Of a stretch of DNA of 64,000 bases, positions 27,977-37,703 are shown piece by piece. The position numbers and the translations under genes were made by a program. The stretch spans positions 62,001-126,000 of the forward strand of contig JARXAD010000012.1 of assembly GCA_029866025.1 (NCBI GenBank), in the 5' to 3' direction. The notes under the pieces are model-generated. The model had not been told where the DNA came from, did no database searches, and saw nothing but the letters and a program-made list of their open reading frames with translations. The DNA is from Vampirovibrionales bacterium (GTDB lineage Bacteria; Cyanobacteriota; Vampirovibrionia; Vampirovibrionales; Vampirovibrionaceae). The stretch's first letter is position 1. Each line of letters opens with the position of its first letter.

Positions 27977-28615
27977 TTAGCGGTAAGGGGGTTGCTGTTG
28001 TTGGGCAAACACCCCTTGAAACAGCTGCATCATTTGCTCCATGGCGGCATTATGGCCCCCATCATAACCGGGGCCATAGCCGCTACTTTGGTACCCGTAA
28101 GGGTTAAACAAATTGCCCTGAGGGTTGGCCCCTTGCTGAGGGCCCAACCCTGCAGATAGGCCTGCAAATAAGGCTGCAAAAGGGTTACCACTTTGCGCAC
28201 CACCATTTTGAGAGAGCATGCCCGACATAAGCGTAGCAAAGGGATTGGCTGCGGTATTGCCTGTGGGAGTCCCATTGGGAGTCGCTCCACCCACACCGGT
28301 AGCGGCGGCCCACTGAGTCAGTTGATCAATTTGGACCTCCAGGTCCGCCTTGCGAGGGTCTGAATTGGGAAGCATTTGAAGCAGCCCCTTTAACTGGGCC
28401 AATTGAGCAGAAATTGGACTGTTGGCAGGAATAGCCCCTTGTCCATTGCCACTATTGCCATTGGCATTACCGGCACCGCCGGCAGCAGCTTCTTTTTTGG
28501 CCTTCATTTGTTGTTTGGAGGCCTCAACAATCGTGTCTTTATTGGCATCTAGCCACTTGCGCGTTGCTGTAATTTCAGCCTTTACACGACTCATAAAATT
28601 AGAATCTAACATCAA
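27977..28615 (-). CDS. Hypothetical Gly/Asn/Gln-rich protein
   Basis: ORF 212 aa, low-complexity G/N/Q-rich. Confidence 0.55.
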   Translation of the reverse strand: MMLDSNFMSRVKAEITATRKWLDANKDTIVEASKQQMKAKKEAAAGGAGNANGNSGNGQGAIPANSPISAQLAQLKGLLQMLPNSDPRKADLEVQIDQLTQWAAATGVGGATPNGTPTGNTAANPFATLMSGMLSQNGGAQSGNPFAALFAGLSAGLGPQQGANPQGNLFNPYGYQSSGYGPGYDGGHNAAMEQMMQLFQGVFAQQQQPPYR

Positions 28616-28680
28616 TCATCACTTTCAAAAGCATCGCCACGCAGTACTCTGAAAGCAGTATCGACCCGAAGGCCTAAAAC

Positions 28681-29916
28681 CTAAGCCGTGGTGTTTTTTG
28701 CTAATAACAAGGGCCGCAACACCCCCGCCGTGTGCAGCGACCCCGTCACAAGGCCACCGCCCCCCAAGGGGGGCTTTATAGCGTTTTGTAATAAGGTCAA
28801 CGCCTGTAATGGGTTTGAATCAATAACAATTGACCCCTTATAACCCTTATAACGCAAGGCTTTGTCTAAGGTTTCAGGCGAATGATACTCGCCATGGGCG
28901 TTGGGGCCAACCGTGATAATGACCTGATGGGGCTGACACGCCATGATGACGTTGGCCAGAGGCTCCATAGCCTTAGTAACCTTCAGTGATATGAGCCATA
29001 CGCCCGTCTTCGCAGGATGGGCACACAGTGCCTTTGTAAGCGATTCAAGTCCATCGGCATTGTGGCTGCCATCCAAAATAATGCGTTGAGCTTCAAACAC
29101 TTCTAAACGGGCAGGCCAACGGGTTAAAGTAATGCCTGTAGCAAGGGTCGATTTATCCAATGTCAACAGACTTTGTTCAGCCAATACTTTCAACACCGTC
29201 AGCGCTGTCGCTAAATTATCCCGCTGGTGTTCTCCCAACAGAGGGTTTTGATACCCCTCTGCCATACTTCGCTTGGCCTGAATGACTGGAAATCCCACCT
29301 GAAACGCCACCGCACGAATCGCATCTAAGGCCTCGCCTTGCACGGAAGGCCCCACCACCATAGGAACCCCAGCCTTACCGATGCCCGCTTTTTCTGTGGC
29401 AATGGCTGCCAGTGTGTTTCCCAAAAATTCCGTGTGATCCAGCCCAATGCTGGTAATGACGGTGATGGCGGGTGCCTCCAGCACATTGGTGGCGTCCAGC
29501 CGTCCCCCCAAGCCTACTTCAACCAGTGAAAAGTTGAGATTGGCTTGATGAAAGTGTTTAAAAGCCAAGGCTGTCATGGCTTCAAAGTAGGTGGCACCGG
29601 TTTGTTGAAACAGTGGGAGCCATTGGTCACAAAGGGACTTAAACGTTACCTCCGCAATAGGCTCACCATTCAGAGCAATGCGTTCACGTTCCGTCACCAA
29701 GTGAGGGCTGGTGGTGGTGCCCACTGAATAGCCAGCAGCCAATAAGATAGACGTGAGGTACGCCGCCACCGACCCTTTACCGTTGGTACCAGCAATATGA
29801 ATAGCCTTTAGCCCACGGTGAGGGCTGTCCATGGCCGCCATTAAAAGCTGCATGCGTTGCAAGCCAAATTCCATGTGGGTGGGTGCCAAGCAATCACTGA
29901 GTTGAAAGTGTGTCAT
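28681..29916 (-). CDS. folC: Folylpolyglutamate / dihydrofolate synthase
   Basis: HIAGTNGKGSVAAYLTSIL, VEVGLGGRLDATNV, ILDGSHNADG. Confidence 0.95.
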   Translation of the reverse strand: MTHFQLSDCLAPTHMEFGLQRMQLLMAAMDSPHRGLKAIHIAGTNGKGSVAAYLTSILLAAGYSVGTTTSPHLVTERERIALNGEPIAEVTFKSLCDQWLPLFQQTGATYFEAMTALAFKHFHQANLNFSLVEVGLGGRLDATNVLEAPAITVITSIGLDHTEFLGNTLAAIATEKAGIGKAGVPMVVGPSVQGEALDAIRAVAFQVGFPVIQAKRSMAEGYQNPLLGEHQRDNLATALTVLKVLAEQSLLTLDKSTLATGITLTRWPARLEVFEAQRIILDGSHNADGLESLTKALCAHPAKTGVWLISLKVTKAMEPLANVIMACQPHQVIITVGPNAHGEYHSPETLDKALRYKGYKGSIVIDSNPLQALTLLQNAIKPPLGGGGLVTGSLHTAGVLRPLLLAKNTTA

Positions 29917-29973
29917 CCAACCATTGTAACGAAACCCGACGTCTCTTTACCCCGCCCTTCGTCTACTGGACAA

Positions 29974-30025
29974 TACCCACCTGTGGGTTTAATCAACCAT
30001 TACCCACAGTGTGGGTTTAACCAAC
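29974..30025 (+). repeat. Tandem repeated short hairpins upstream of the nucleoside transporter
   Basis: TACCCACCTGTGGGTTTAATCAACCAT / TACCCACAGTGTGGGTTTAACCAAC. Confidence 0.8.
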
Positions 30026-30037
30026 AAAGGGCTTGCC

Positions 30038-31462
30038 GTGGGATTACTAGGATTTGTGGCCATTTTACTGCTGGCATATGGCCTTAGTCGTCATCGTCGC
30101 GCCATTCATTGGCGGTTGGTGGTGTGCGGCCTGTGTTTGCAAATCCTCATTGCCATTACGGTGTTGCGCATGCCGGGCGGCCCGTGGGCTTTTCAGCAAT
30201 TGGGCCACGGTATTGAAACCCTTCTCCATTACGCCGATGTGGGCGGTGGCTTTGTGTTTGGCCCCTTGGTGAGCGACCCAAACAAAATGATTGAGCTGTT
30301 TGGCCCTGCTGGAGGCTTTATTTTTGCCTTTAAGCTGGTGCCCACCATTGTGTTTGTGGCGGCTTTGGCCAGTTGGGCCTATTACATTGGCCTGCTACCC
30401 TGGGTGGTGCAACGGTTGGCATGGCTGGTGGATCGCCTGATGGGCGCCAGTGGCGCCGAAGCCCTAAGCAACAGTGCTAGCGTGTTTGTGGGGCAAATTG
30501 AAGCCCAACTATTGATTAAGCCTTATGTGGAAACCCTCACCAAAAGCGAGCTACTATCGGTGATGAGCGGCAGCATGGCCTGCATTGCGGGGGGGGTGAT
30601 GGCGGTGTACATTCAAATGGGCATTCCGGCGTCGGCCATGATAACCGCCAGCTTGATGGCAATACCGGGTGCTTTGGTGATTAGCAAACTGGTGTGGCCG
30701 GAAACGGAGATTTCTCCCACTCAGGGCAACGTGGTGGTGCACTTGGAGCAAGAAAGCCTCAACAGCATTGACGCCTTGGCCCGTGGTGCCGCCGATGGCC
30801 TAAAAATTGGCCTCAATGTATGCGCCATGCTCATGGCCTTTTTGGCCCTGATGGCTTTGGTGGATGGCGTGCTGGGTTGGACGGGGGCTACCATCGCCCA
30901 TTGGTTAGACCCGCTGAGCGAATACCCCACGTGGCTGGGACTGGATTGGTCTCACCTTACCTTAGCCAGTGTGTTGGGGCAGGTGTTTTCTCCCATGGCG
31001 TGGTTGTTGGGGGTACCCAGCAGCGAAGCCCCCATAGTGGGGGGCCTGATGGGCACCAAGCTGGTGACTAACGAATTTGTGGCCTACAGCCAGTTATCGC
31101 CTCTGATTCGTGACGCAGCCATGAGCGCCAAAAGCATTACCATTGCCAGTTTTGCCTTGTGCGGCTTTGCCAACGTGGGTAGTGTGGCTATGCAGCTGGG
31201 CGGCATTGGGGAAATGGCTCCCAGCCGTAAGGGTGATTTGGCCCGCTTGGGCTTGTGGGCCTTGCTGTGTGGGTCGCTAGCATCGTATGCCAGTGCGGCA
31301 CTGGCAGGCGTGTTGATGCCCGGCCCCGGCAGTTGGCCCGATGGTGCTATTGCCTTGCTAGCCGCCTTGGCCTTGGGGGTGTTGGTGGCTGTTAATTTTA
31401 TTCATTACCGCAGCCGGTGGCAGCCCAAAACCTTTAAAACCCGCTTGGAGGCACTGAAGTAA
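30038..31462 (+). CDS. NupC-family concentrative nucleoside transporter
   Basis: SVFVGQIEAQLLIKPYVETLTKSELLSVMSGSMACIAGGVMAVY; GFANVGSVAMQLGGIGEMAPSRK; ORF track start 30011. Confidence 0.92.
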   Translation: MGLLGFVAILLLAYGLSRHRRAIHWRLVVCGLCLQILIAITVLRMPGGPWAFQQLGHGIETLLHYADVGGGFVFGPLVSDPNKMIELFGPAGGFIFAFKLVPTIVFVAALASWAYYIGLLPWVVQRLAWLVDRLMGASGAEALSNSASVFVGQIEAQLLIKPYVETLTKSELLSVMSGSMACIAGGVMAVYIQMGIPASAMITASLMAIPGALVISKLVWPETEISPTQGNVVVHLEQESLNSIDALARGAADGLKIGLNVCAMLMAFLALMALVDGVLGWTGATIAHWLDPLSEYPTWLGLDWSHLTLASVLGQVFSPMAWLLGVPSSEAPIVGGLMGTKLVTNEFVAYSQLSPLIRDAAMSAKSITIASFALCGFANVGSVAMQLGGIGEMAPSRKGDLARLGLWALLCGSLASYASAALAGVLMPGPGSWPDGAIALLAALALGVLVAVNFIHYRSRWQPKTFKTRLEALK

Positions 31463-31490
31463 GCATCCCTTTACATAAGACGACTTAGCC

Positions 31491-31558
31491 TTTGAGGGGG
31501 ACGTTCCCTCCCCCTCAAACTCTCCCTCCCTAACTTCTAAAGGGCTCCGCCCTTTAGA
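31491..31558 (+). terminator. Double-hairpin 3' element after the nucleoside transporter gene
   Basis: TTTGAGGGGG-ACGTTCCCT-CCCCCTCAAA then TCTAAAGGGC-TCC-GCCCTTTAGA, both perfect stems. Confidence 0.75.
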
Positions 31559-31744
31559 AAATCCCAAGCAATATTACCTTAAGTGGAAAAGGTACTTACC
31601 AAAATAACAAGGCCAAAATAATAAGGTTTGCCTAAATAGCTACTGCCTGCGGTTGGCTGGTTGGTAATTGAAAACACCCGCTGGTTTTTAATAGAGTATG
31701 TTTTTGTCTGCTACGCTTTCACTCACTTAAAAAGGAGCATCCTC

Positions 31745-32050
31745 ATGCACATCTCGCCTTCATTCACTTCGGTTCGGTTCGGTCAAGAGTTAAAATCAAC
31801 CAAGCTACTTATTTGGCCCGCTACATTGACGAAAAAACTACGTTCAGGTGAAGAAATTTCCGAAAAAGACAGTGCTACTTTGCCAGCGGGGACAGGGTTT
31901 AACTACGACCCTGATGAAAATATATTACGACCAGATGTTTCCCACAATTGGTCTAATAAGAAGACTTCTTTTAAGCTTACACCATTACATCTTAATGGAC
32001 TTAATGACAATGCAGGTTATATCCAACGCAATTTTGAAGTAGCAGACTAA
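31745..32050 (+). CDS. Small protein with N-terminal SVRFG tag (101 aa)
   Basis: AAGGAG RBS; MHISPSFTSVRFGQELKSTK...; intact (TTCGG)x3 at 31768-31782. Confidence 0.75.
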   Translation: MHISPSFTSVRFGQELKSTKLLIWPATLTKKLRSGEEISEKDSATLPAGTGFNYDPDENILRPDVSHNWSNKKTSFKLTPLHLNGLNDNAGYIQRNFEVAD

Positions 32051-33021
32051 ACGGCGACGGCTTGAGGCTGGGTGGCGTGCATGGCTTCTAAATATTTCTC
32101 AGCATCCATGGCTGCCATGCAACCGGTACCGGCGGCTGTAATGGCTTGGCGGTAATGGGCATCCATCACATCGCCGCAGGCAAAGACGCCTTCCACATTG
32201 GTGCTAACGCCACCGGGGGTCACTTTAATGTAGCCCGTGGGCAGTAACTCTAGCTTATCGGTAAACAGCGTGGTGTTGGGCTGGTGGCCAATGGCCACAA
32301 ACACACCCTGGGTAGGCATTTCGCGTTTTTCGCCGGTTTGGGTGTCTTCCAAAATAACGGCGGTTACGCCTTCTTCTTTGCTGCCTTTAATATCGGCAAT
32401 GGCAGCATTCCACACAAACTTAATTTTAGGGTTGGCCATGGCCCGGTCTTGCATAATTTTGCTGGCACGCAAGGTATCGCGACGATGCACTACGGTGACG
32501 CTATCGCAAAAGCGAGTAAGGAAGGTGGCTTCTTCCATGGCGGTATCGCCGCCGCCGACGATGACCACGTTTTTACCCCGAAAGAAAAAGCCATCGCAGG
32601 TGGCGCAAGCGCTAACGCCATGGCCCATGAGGTTTTTTTCTGCCTCAATGTTGAGTAATTTAGCCGTAGCACCGGTAGAAACAATGACGGTATCCGCCGT
32701 GTAGGTGTCGGTATCGGTAGAGACAGTAAAGGGTTTTTTGCTAAAATCCACCGATGTTACACTATCTTGCACAAAGGTGGTGCCCACCCGAATGGCTTGG
32801 GCTTTCATGGCGTCCATTAAATCGGGGCCTTGAACACCCTCGGCAAAGCCGGGAAAGTTTTCAACCTCGGTGGTGATGGTCAGTTGTCCGCCGGGTTGTA
32901 TTCCCGCAAACAATAAGGGGTTTAAGCTGGCGCGCGCTGCATAAATGGCAGCCGTGTAACCGGCAGGGCCACTGCCAATAATAATCACGTTTTGGTGGGA
33001 TGCAATGGCAGATGAGGTCAT
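32047..33021 (-). CDS. trxB: Thioredoxin-disulfide reductase
   Basis: IIGSGPAGYTAAIYAARA, ACATCDGFFFRGKNVVIVGGGDTA; ORF track start 33075. Confidence 0.96.
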   Translation of the reverse strand: MTSSAIASHQNVIIIGSGPAGYTAAIYAARASLNPLLFAGIQPGGQLTITTEVENFPGFAEGVQGPDLMDAMKAQAIRVGTTFVQDSVTSVDFSKKPFTVSTDTDTYTADTVIVSTGATAKLLNIEAEKNLMGHGVSACATCDGFFFRGKNVVIVGGGDTAMEEATFLTRFCDSVTVVHRRDTLRASKIMQDRAMANPKIKFVWNAAIADIKGSKEEGVTAVILEDTQTGEKREMPTQGVFVAIGHQPNTTLFTDKLELLPTGYIKVTPGGVSTNVEGVFACGDVMDAHYRQAITAAGTGCMAAMDAEKYLEAMHATQPQAVAV

Positions 33022-33123
33022 AACGAAGGACTCCTGTTTAAGTGTGCTTAACACACTGTAAATACTTTGCCACAATGCCTAAAACGAGATATGAGATCAA
33101 GGGAAAAACTATTAATTCTGTGT

Positions 33124-33264
33124 GCCGAGGGGCCAGCCCCTCAGCGCTCCCTGCACAGAGACTGCGTCCCTTGTGTATCCCGCAATGCATCATCAAAAAC
33201 GTCTCCTGTGGGCTTTCGGGTGTCGCCTTGCAGCGGCTGCGCTACGCTGGCCCGCTGAGAGGCG
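33124..33264 (+). repeat. Copy B of the ~142-bp hairpin-rich dispersed element
   Basis: GCCGAGGGGCCAGCCCCTCAGCGCTCCCTGCACA...TCGGGTGTCGCCTTGCAGCGG...GAGAGGCG; aligns with 16742-16600(-). Confidence 0.7.
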
Positions 33265-33344
33265 TGCCCAGCAAGCTGGGTTTTTCTGTTTGCTATAGGC
33301 GTAAGCATCTCACAACGTGTTGAAGTAGTAGGACCGTGTGGGTA

Positions 33345-33420
33345 AGGGATAAATAAGGGCGTAGCCCTTATAAAAAGAAAGGGAGGGGAAGCGTGAAGGG
33401 GAGGGAACGGCCCCTTCACA
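33345..33420 (-). terminator. Double-hairpin 3' element directly after the YitT-family stop codon
   Basis: Minus strand GTGAAGGGG-CCGTTCCCT-CCCCTTCAC, C-rich linker, ATAAGGGC-TAC-GCCCTTAT. Confidence 0.7.
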
Positions 33421-34299
33421 TCAGGCGTGATAGGCCTTGCTTTTAACGCGGCCTCCGTGGGCATCGCTAACGGCTTGCACAATCACAAAGGCGTCTTCGT
33501 CCAAATCAGCCACCAAATTCTTCACCAAGCCAATTTCCAAACGAGTCACCACACAGTACAAAATCTCTTGGTCTTCGCCCGAATGCCCCCCACGGCCTTG
33601 AAACACGGTAACGCCGCGACCCAAATCGTTGGTAATGGCTAGACGAATGGCCTCACTGTTGGCGGAAATAATGGTAATGGCTGTGTATTCCTCAATCCCG
33701 TGCAAAATAAAATCAATGGATTTTGAGGCCGACACATAGGCCAATACGGAATACAAGGCCGGTTCTACCCCTAAAAAGTAGGCCGCCGCGCCAAAAATAC
33801 CCACATTCAATAGCAAAATCACATCGCCAATGCGCAAAAAGTGAGACGCTTTGCTAATCAGCAAGGCCGCAATCTCGGTACCATCCAGCACCGCGCCGCC
33901 ACGTATGGCCAACCCAATACCGGCCCCAATAAAAGACCCTCCAAACACAGAGGCCAACACCATATCGGGGGTTACCAGGGGATAGGGGACCCACAGTAAC
34001 GACGCCGCCAAAGCCACAATGGCCAGCAAGGATTTAATGGCAAATCGCCAGCCAATGCCCCACCAGCCCAGCAACACAAAGGGAATATTCAGCAACACAA
34101 TCAGCTTGGGCAGGGGCCAGCCCGTTACACGACTCACCAGCATAGAAATGCCCGTCACGCCGCCATCGATAAACAAGCCGTATAGCAAAAAGCTTTTAAT
34201 ACCAAAGCCAGCAGCCGCCACGCCCAACACAATCAGGCTCACATCCAATGCCACCCGAGACACTGTTTTACTGAATGTCTTTTTCATAACGCGACTCAA
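33421..34299 (-). CDS. YitT family membrane protein (with DUF2179-like C-terminus)
   Basis: FLLYGLFIDGGVTGISMLVSRVTGWPLPKLIVLLNIPFVLLGW; GRGVTVFQGRGGHSGEDQEILYCVVTRLE. Confidence 0.9.
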   Translation of the reverse strand: MSRVMKKTFSKTVSRVALDVSLIVLGVAAAGFGIKSFLLYGLFIDGGVTGISMLVSRVTGWPLPKLIVLLNIPFVLLGWWGIGWRFAIKSLLAIVALAASLLWVPYPLVTPDMVLASVFGGSFIGAGIGLAIRGGAVLDGTEIAALLISKASHFLRIGDVILLLNVGIFGAAAYFLGVEPALYSVLAYVSASKSIDFILHGIEEYTAITIISANSEAIRLAITNDLGRGVTVFQGRGGHSGEDQEILYCVVTRLEIGLVKNLVADLDEDAFVIVQAVSDAHGGRVKSKAYHA

Positions 34300-34456
34300 A
34301 TTTCTTTAGCAATTCTCAATACGTTTTTAGTGTAAGCCAAGGTCATACCACAGAACACACCCTGCCCGCAGGCTATAATAATAACCGCCGAGGATAGTCA
34401 GAAGAGGATAGCCCATCAGGGTATCAAGCACTCTGCCTCGCTTTTTAGGAGAAGTC

Positions 34457-35071
34457 ATGCCGCCTTTAACCATTAAATTATCGCTGCCCACCTTGCTTAC
34501 GGCCAGTGGCGTTGCCTTAGCCCTAACCCTGGTTAGCCTTATGGCAGTGTTTGGTGGCTTGATGCTGGTACTGCTATTGCTCAGTGGTATGTTTCTCAAG
34601 CTATGGTACATTCCGCTGATGCTGACCCTATGCATGAGCACCATACTGGCCGCCGTGGTGCTGCCCGTGGTGGGTGGGTTGGCGTGGCTCCTGGCGAGTC
34701 TGACCCAATATCAACTCAGTGAGGACGGCTTAACCCAAACCGTGGGGCCGGTCAGTCGGCATTTGCCGTGGTTGCAAATCACTCGCTATTCGGTGGAACA
34801 AGTGTTTGGCTTGCGGCTTCTCAAAGTCTATCTAACAGAGCTAGACCCACCCATTGTGCTGTACTGGGATTTTTTACAAAACCCCGACAGTGTGGAAGCC
34901 GCCTGGCCCGCCCTATCCGAGCCCACCAGCTTAGCCCACCGCGAGTGGCCCAACATGTTGCATCAACTTCAGCGCATTGCCCCCACCCGCAGTGGGTGGA
35001 AGCGCTGGGTACCCGGCGTTGTGTTGGGCTGGCTTGATACGGCCATTCATCGTCTTCCTATAGGGCACTAA
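34457..35071 (+). CDS. Hypothetical membrane protein, 204 aa
   Basis: Two hydrophobic N-terminal segments; own intergenic context. Confidence 0.65.
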   Translation: MPPLTIKLSLPTLLTASGVALALTLVSLMAVFGGLMLVLLLLSGMFLKLWYIPLMLTLCMSTILAAVVLPVVGGLAWLLASLTQYQLSEDGLTQTVGPVSRHLPWLQITRYSVEQVFGLRLLKVYLTELDPPIVLYWDFLQNPDSVEAAWPALSEPTSLAHREWPNMLHQLQRIAPTRSGWKRWVPGVVLGWLDTAIHRLPIGH

Positions 35072-35126
35072 CCGTTCAGGCCATTCATTTTGGGTCATCT
35101 AGGGCTATAATAGAGCCCTTGCCTGT

Positions 35127-36740
35127 TTGCCTTGGCCTTTGTCTATGTCTTCTTCTACCGCGTATACCCTTACCACCGCCATTGATTACGTGAACGCACC
35201 GCCCCACGTGGGCCATGCGTTCGAAAAAATTGCCGCCGACGTGATGGCCCGCTTTATGCGTTTGCAGGGTCGTGAGGTGTTTTTTTTAACCGGTACCGAT
35301 GAACACGGCATGAAGGTAGAAAAAACCGCCGCCACCCGAAATATGACGCCGAAAGAGCACGTGGACGACACGGTGCGTCATTTTAAAGACGCATGGGACC
35401 TGCTGAACATACACTACGATCGCTTTATTCGTACCACCGATGCGGATCATGTGGCGGTGGTTCAGCACTTGTGGACGCTACTCAAAAATTCGGGCGATAT
35501 TTACAAAGCCAGCTACACGGGCCTGTATTGCACGGGTTGCGAGACTTTTCTGAATGAACGCGATCTCACCGAAGCGGGTCATTGCGCCATACACCAAGTG
35601 CCGCCAGAACCCGTGACAGAAGAAAACTGGTTTTTCCGCCTCACGGCGTACAAAGAGCGCTTGCTAGAATTCCTCAACACCCCCGGCTTTATTCAGCCTG
35701 CATTTCGCCTGCCTGAGCTGCTGAACATGGTGGACAACCTGCAAGACATTAGCGTGTCTCGCCCCATCAGCTCGGTGTCGTGGGGTATTCCCGTCCCAGA
35801 CGATGACAATCAACGCATTTACGTGTGGATAGACGCCCTGAGCAACTACATTACCGGCACAGGCTATTTGCATAACGACGCCCTGTTTGCAAAGCACTGG
35901 CCTGCCGATTGCCACCTGATTGGCAAAGACATTTTGCGGTTCCATGCTTTGTACTGGCCTGCCATGCTGATGGCGGCCAACCTACCGCTACCCAAAAGCC
36001 TGTATGCCCATGGGTTTATTAACGTCAACGACACCAAAATTAGCAAAAGCCTAGGCAATACCGTGGCCCCGCAAGATATTTTAAAACGCTTTGAGCTGCC
36101 CAACGCCGACCCGTTGCGCTATTACCTCATGACCGTTAGCCCCTTTGGCCAAGACGGCAACTTTACGGAAGACGATTTTAAAGCCAAGGTGAATGCGGAT
36201 TTGGCCAACAACTTAGGCAATTTGCTCAACCGAACCCTGACGATGGCAGGCAAGTTCTGTCATGGTGAGGTTCCAGCCTGTACCGATACCCACGATCTGA
36301 TCTCTGAAAAAGGAGAGGCTGTGCCTTTCCGCTCTATTACAGCTGACGACTTGGCTGCTGTCGCCGACGCGTATGAGCAATTTCAATTTCAAACCGCTGC
36401 CGAGCGTATCATTGAACTGGTGGATCGGGGCAACAAGCTCATCCACCAAGCCGAGCCATGGGCTTTGGCTAAAGTGGATCGCCACGCCGACGTGGAACGA
36501 GTCCTCTACGCTGCGTTGGAAAGCCTTCGCCAAGTGGCCATTGTGCTGTCTCCCATCACGCCCACCTTGTGCGCCGAAATTTTTACCCAGCTGGGGTACC
36601 CAGCGGGGTCTTTAGAAAAACAAAGCTGGGCCGATGTTCTCACGTCACCGTTGCCTAGTGGGCAAACATTACATCCGGCAGGGCCCATTTTGCCCCGATT
36701 AGAAGACGAACTGGTGGGTGCTGGCGGTAAGAAGAAATAG
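35127..36740 (+). CDS. metG: Methionyl-tRNA synthetase
   Basis: YVNAPPHVGHAFEKIAADVMARF, FLTGTDEHGMKVEKTA, KISKSLGN (KMSKS-like). Confidence 0.96.
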   Translation: MPWPLSMSSSTAYTLTTAIDYVNAPPHVGHAFEKIAADVMARFMRLQGREVFFLTGTDEHGMKVEKTAATRNMTPKEHVDDTVRHFKDAWDLLNIHYDRFIRTTDADHVAVVQHLWTLLKNSGDIYKASYTGLYCTGCETFLNERDLTEAGHCAIHQVPPEPVTEENWFFRLTAYKERLLEFLNTPGFIQPAFRLPELLNMVDNLQDISVSRPISSVSWGIPVPDDDNQRIYVWIDALSNYITGTGYLHNDALFAKHWPADCHLIGKDILRFHALYWPAMLMAANLPLPKSLYAHGFINVNDTKISKSLGNTVAPQDILKRFELPNADPLRYYLMTVSPFGQDGNFTEDDFKAKVNADLANNLGNLLNRTLTMAGKFCHGEVPACTDTHDLISEKGEAVPFRSITADDLAAVADAYEQFQFQTAAERIIELVDRGNKLIHQAEPWALAKVDRHADVERVLYAALESLRQVAIVLSPITPTLCAEIFTQLGYPAGSLEKQSWADVLTSPLPSGQTLHPAGPILPRLEDELVGAGGKKK

Positions 36741-36743
36741 CTT

Positions 36744-37640
36744 ATGGCCGCAACGATTGGCTACCTAGGCCCCGAAGGGTCCCACTCTCACGAAGCGTTG
36801 TTGGCGCTGTTACCCAAGCTGGGCTTGAGCAATGCCGAGCTTGTGGCGTTGCCAACCTTGCGGCGTATTGGCAAAGCCCTGCATGAAAGCACGGTAGATG
36901 CCGCCCTCATGCCCGTGGAAAATGCCTTGGAAGGCAGCATTGGCGAAACCTTGGAAACCGTCTTTTTAGGCTCTGGTTCAAGGGCGGGGGATACTGTTTT
37001 GCCCGTATTAACCGAGCTGGCATGGCCCGTGGCCCATGCCCTTATTACCAAAGAAGCCACTTCAACGCCCATCAGCCATGTCATTTCACACCCACAAGCG
37101 TTGGCTCAGTGCCGAGAGACATTGATCGCTCTCTATGGTGACGAACTGATTTTCCACACGGCGCCCTCCACCGCCGAAGCCGTAAGCCAGCTGGCCCACC
37201 AACCGTCCACGTGGGCGGCCTTAGGCACCCAGCAAGCTGCCAACAATACAGGCTGTTTGGTACTAAACCCCAACGTCAGTGATTCCCCCGACAACGCCAC
37301 CCGATTTTGGCTAATAGCAGCTGCCAACAAGGCCTCCCTTATCAGTCAAGCCGAATTAAGCCAAACGAATAACAAAATAGCCGTTGGTTGCTCACTGTGC
37401 ATTGGTTTGGTGGACCGGCCCGGCGTGCTGGTGGATGCGCTGCTGGTACTCAAGGCCTACGGCATTACCATGACGCGCATTGAATCCCGCCCGGCCCGGA
37501 GCCGCTTGGGCGAATACCTGTTTTTTATAGATGTGGCCTGCGACTTGAACGCCCCCGAATACGAACGCGTGCGCTTGTTTTTGCAAAGCGATGCGACCCT
37601 GTGGCGCTTATCAACGGCGTATCCGGCTCTAACGGTTTAA
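36744..37640 (+). CDS. pheA: Prephenate dehydratase
   Basis: IGYLGPEGSHSHEALL, PVENALEGSIGETLE, C-terminal ACT domain with ESRP. Confidence 0.94.
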   Translation: MAATIGYLGPEGSHSHEALLALLPKLGLSNAELVALPTLRRIGKALHESTVDAALMPVENALEGSIGETLETVFLGSGSRAGDTVLPVLTELAWPVAHALITKEATSTPISHVISHPQALAQCRETLIALYGDELIFHTAPSTAEAVSQLAHQPSTWAALGTQQAANNTGCLVLNPNVSDSPDNATRFWLIAAANKASLISQAELSQTNNKIAVGCSLCIGLVDRPGVLVDALLVLKAYGITMTRIESRPARSRLGEYLFFIDVACDLNAPEYERVRLFLQSDATLWRLSTAYPALTV

Positions 37641-37703
37641 CTACGCCTTTGCGCTACACTAGCAACGTTCATACAAATTTGCTGGTAACAGGGGGAAACA
37701 CTC

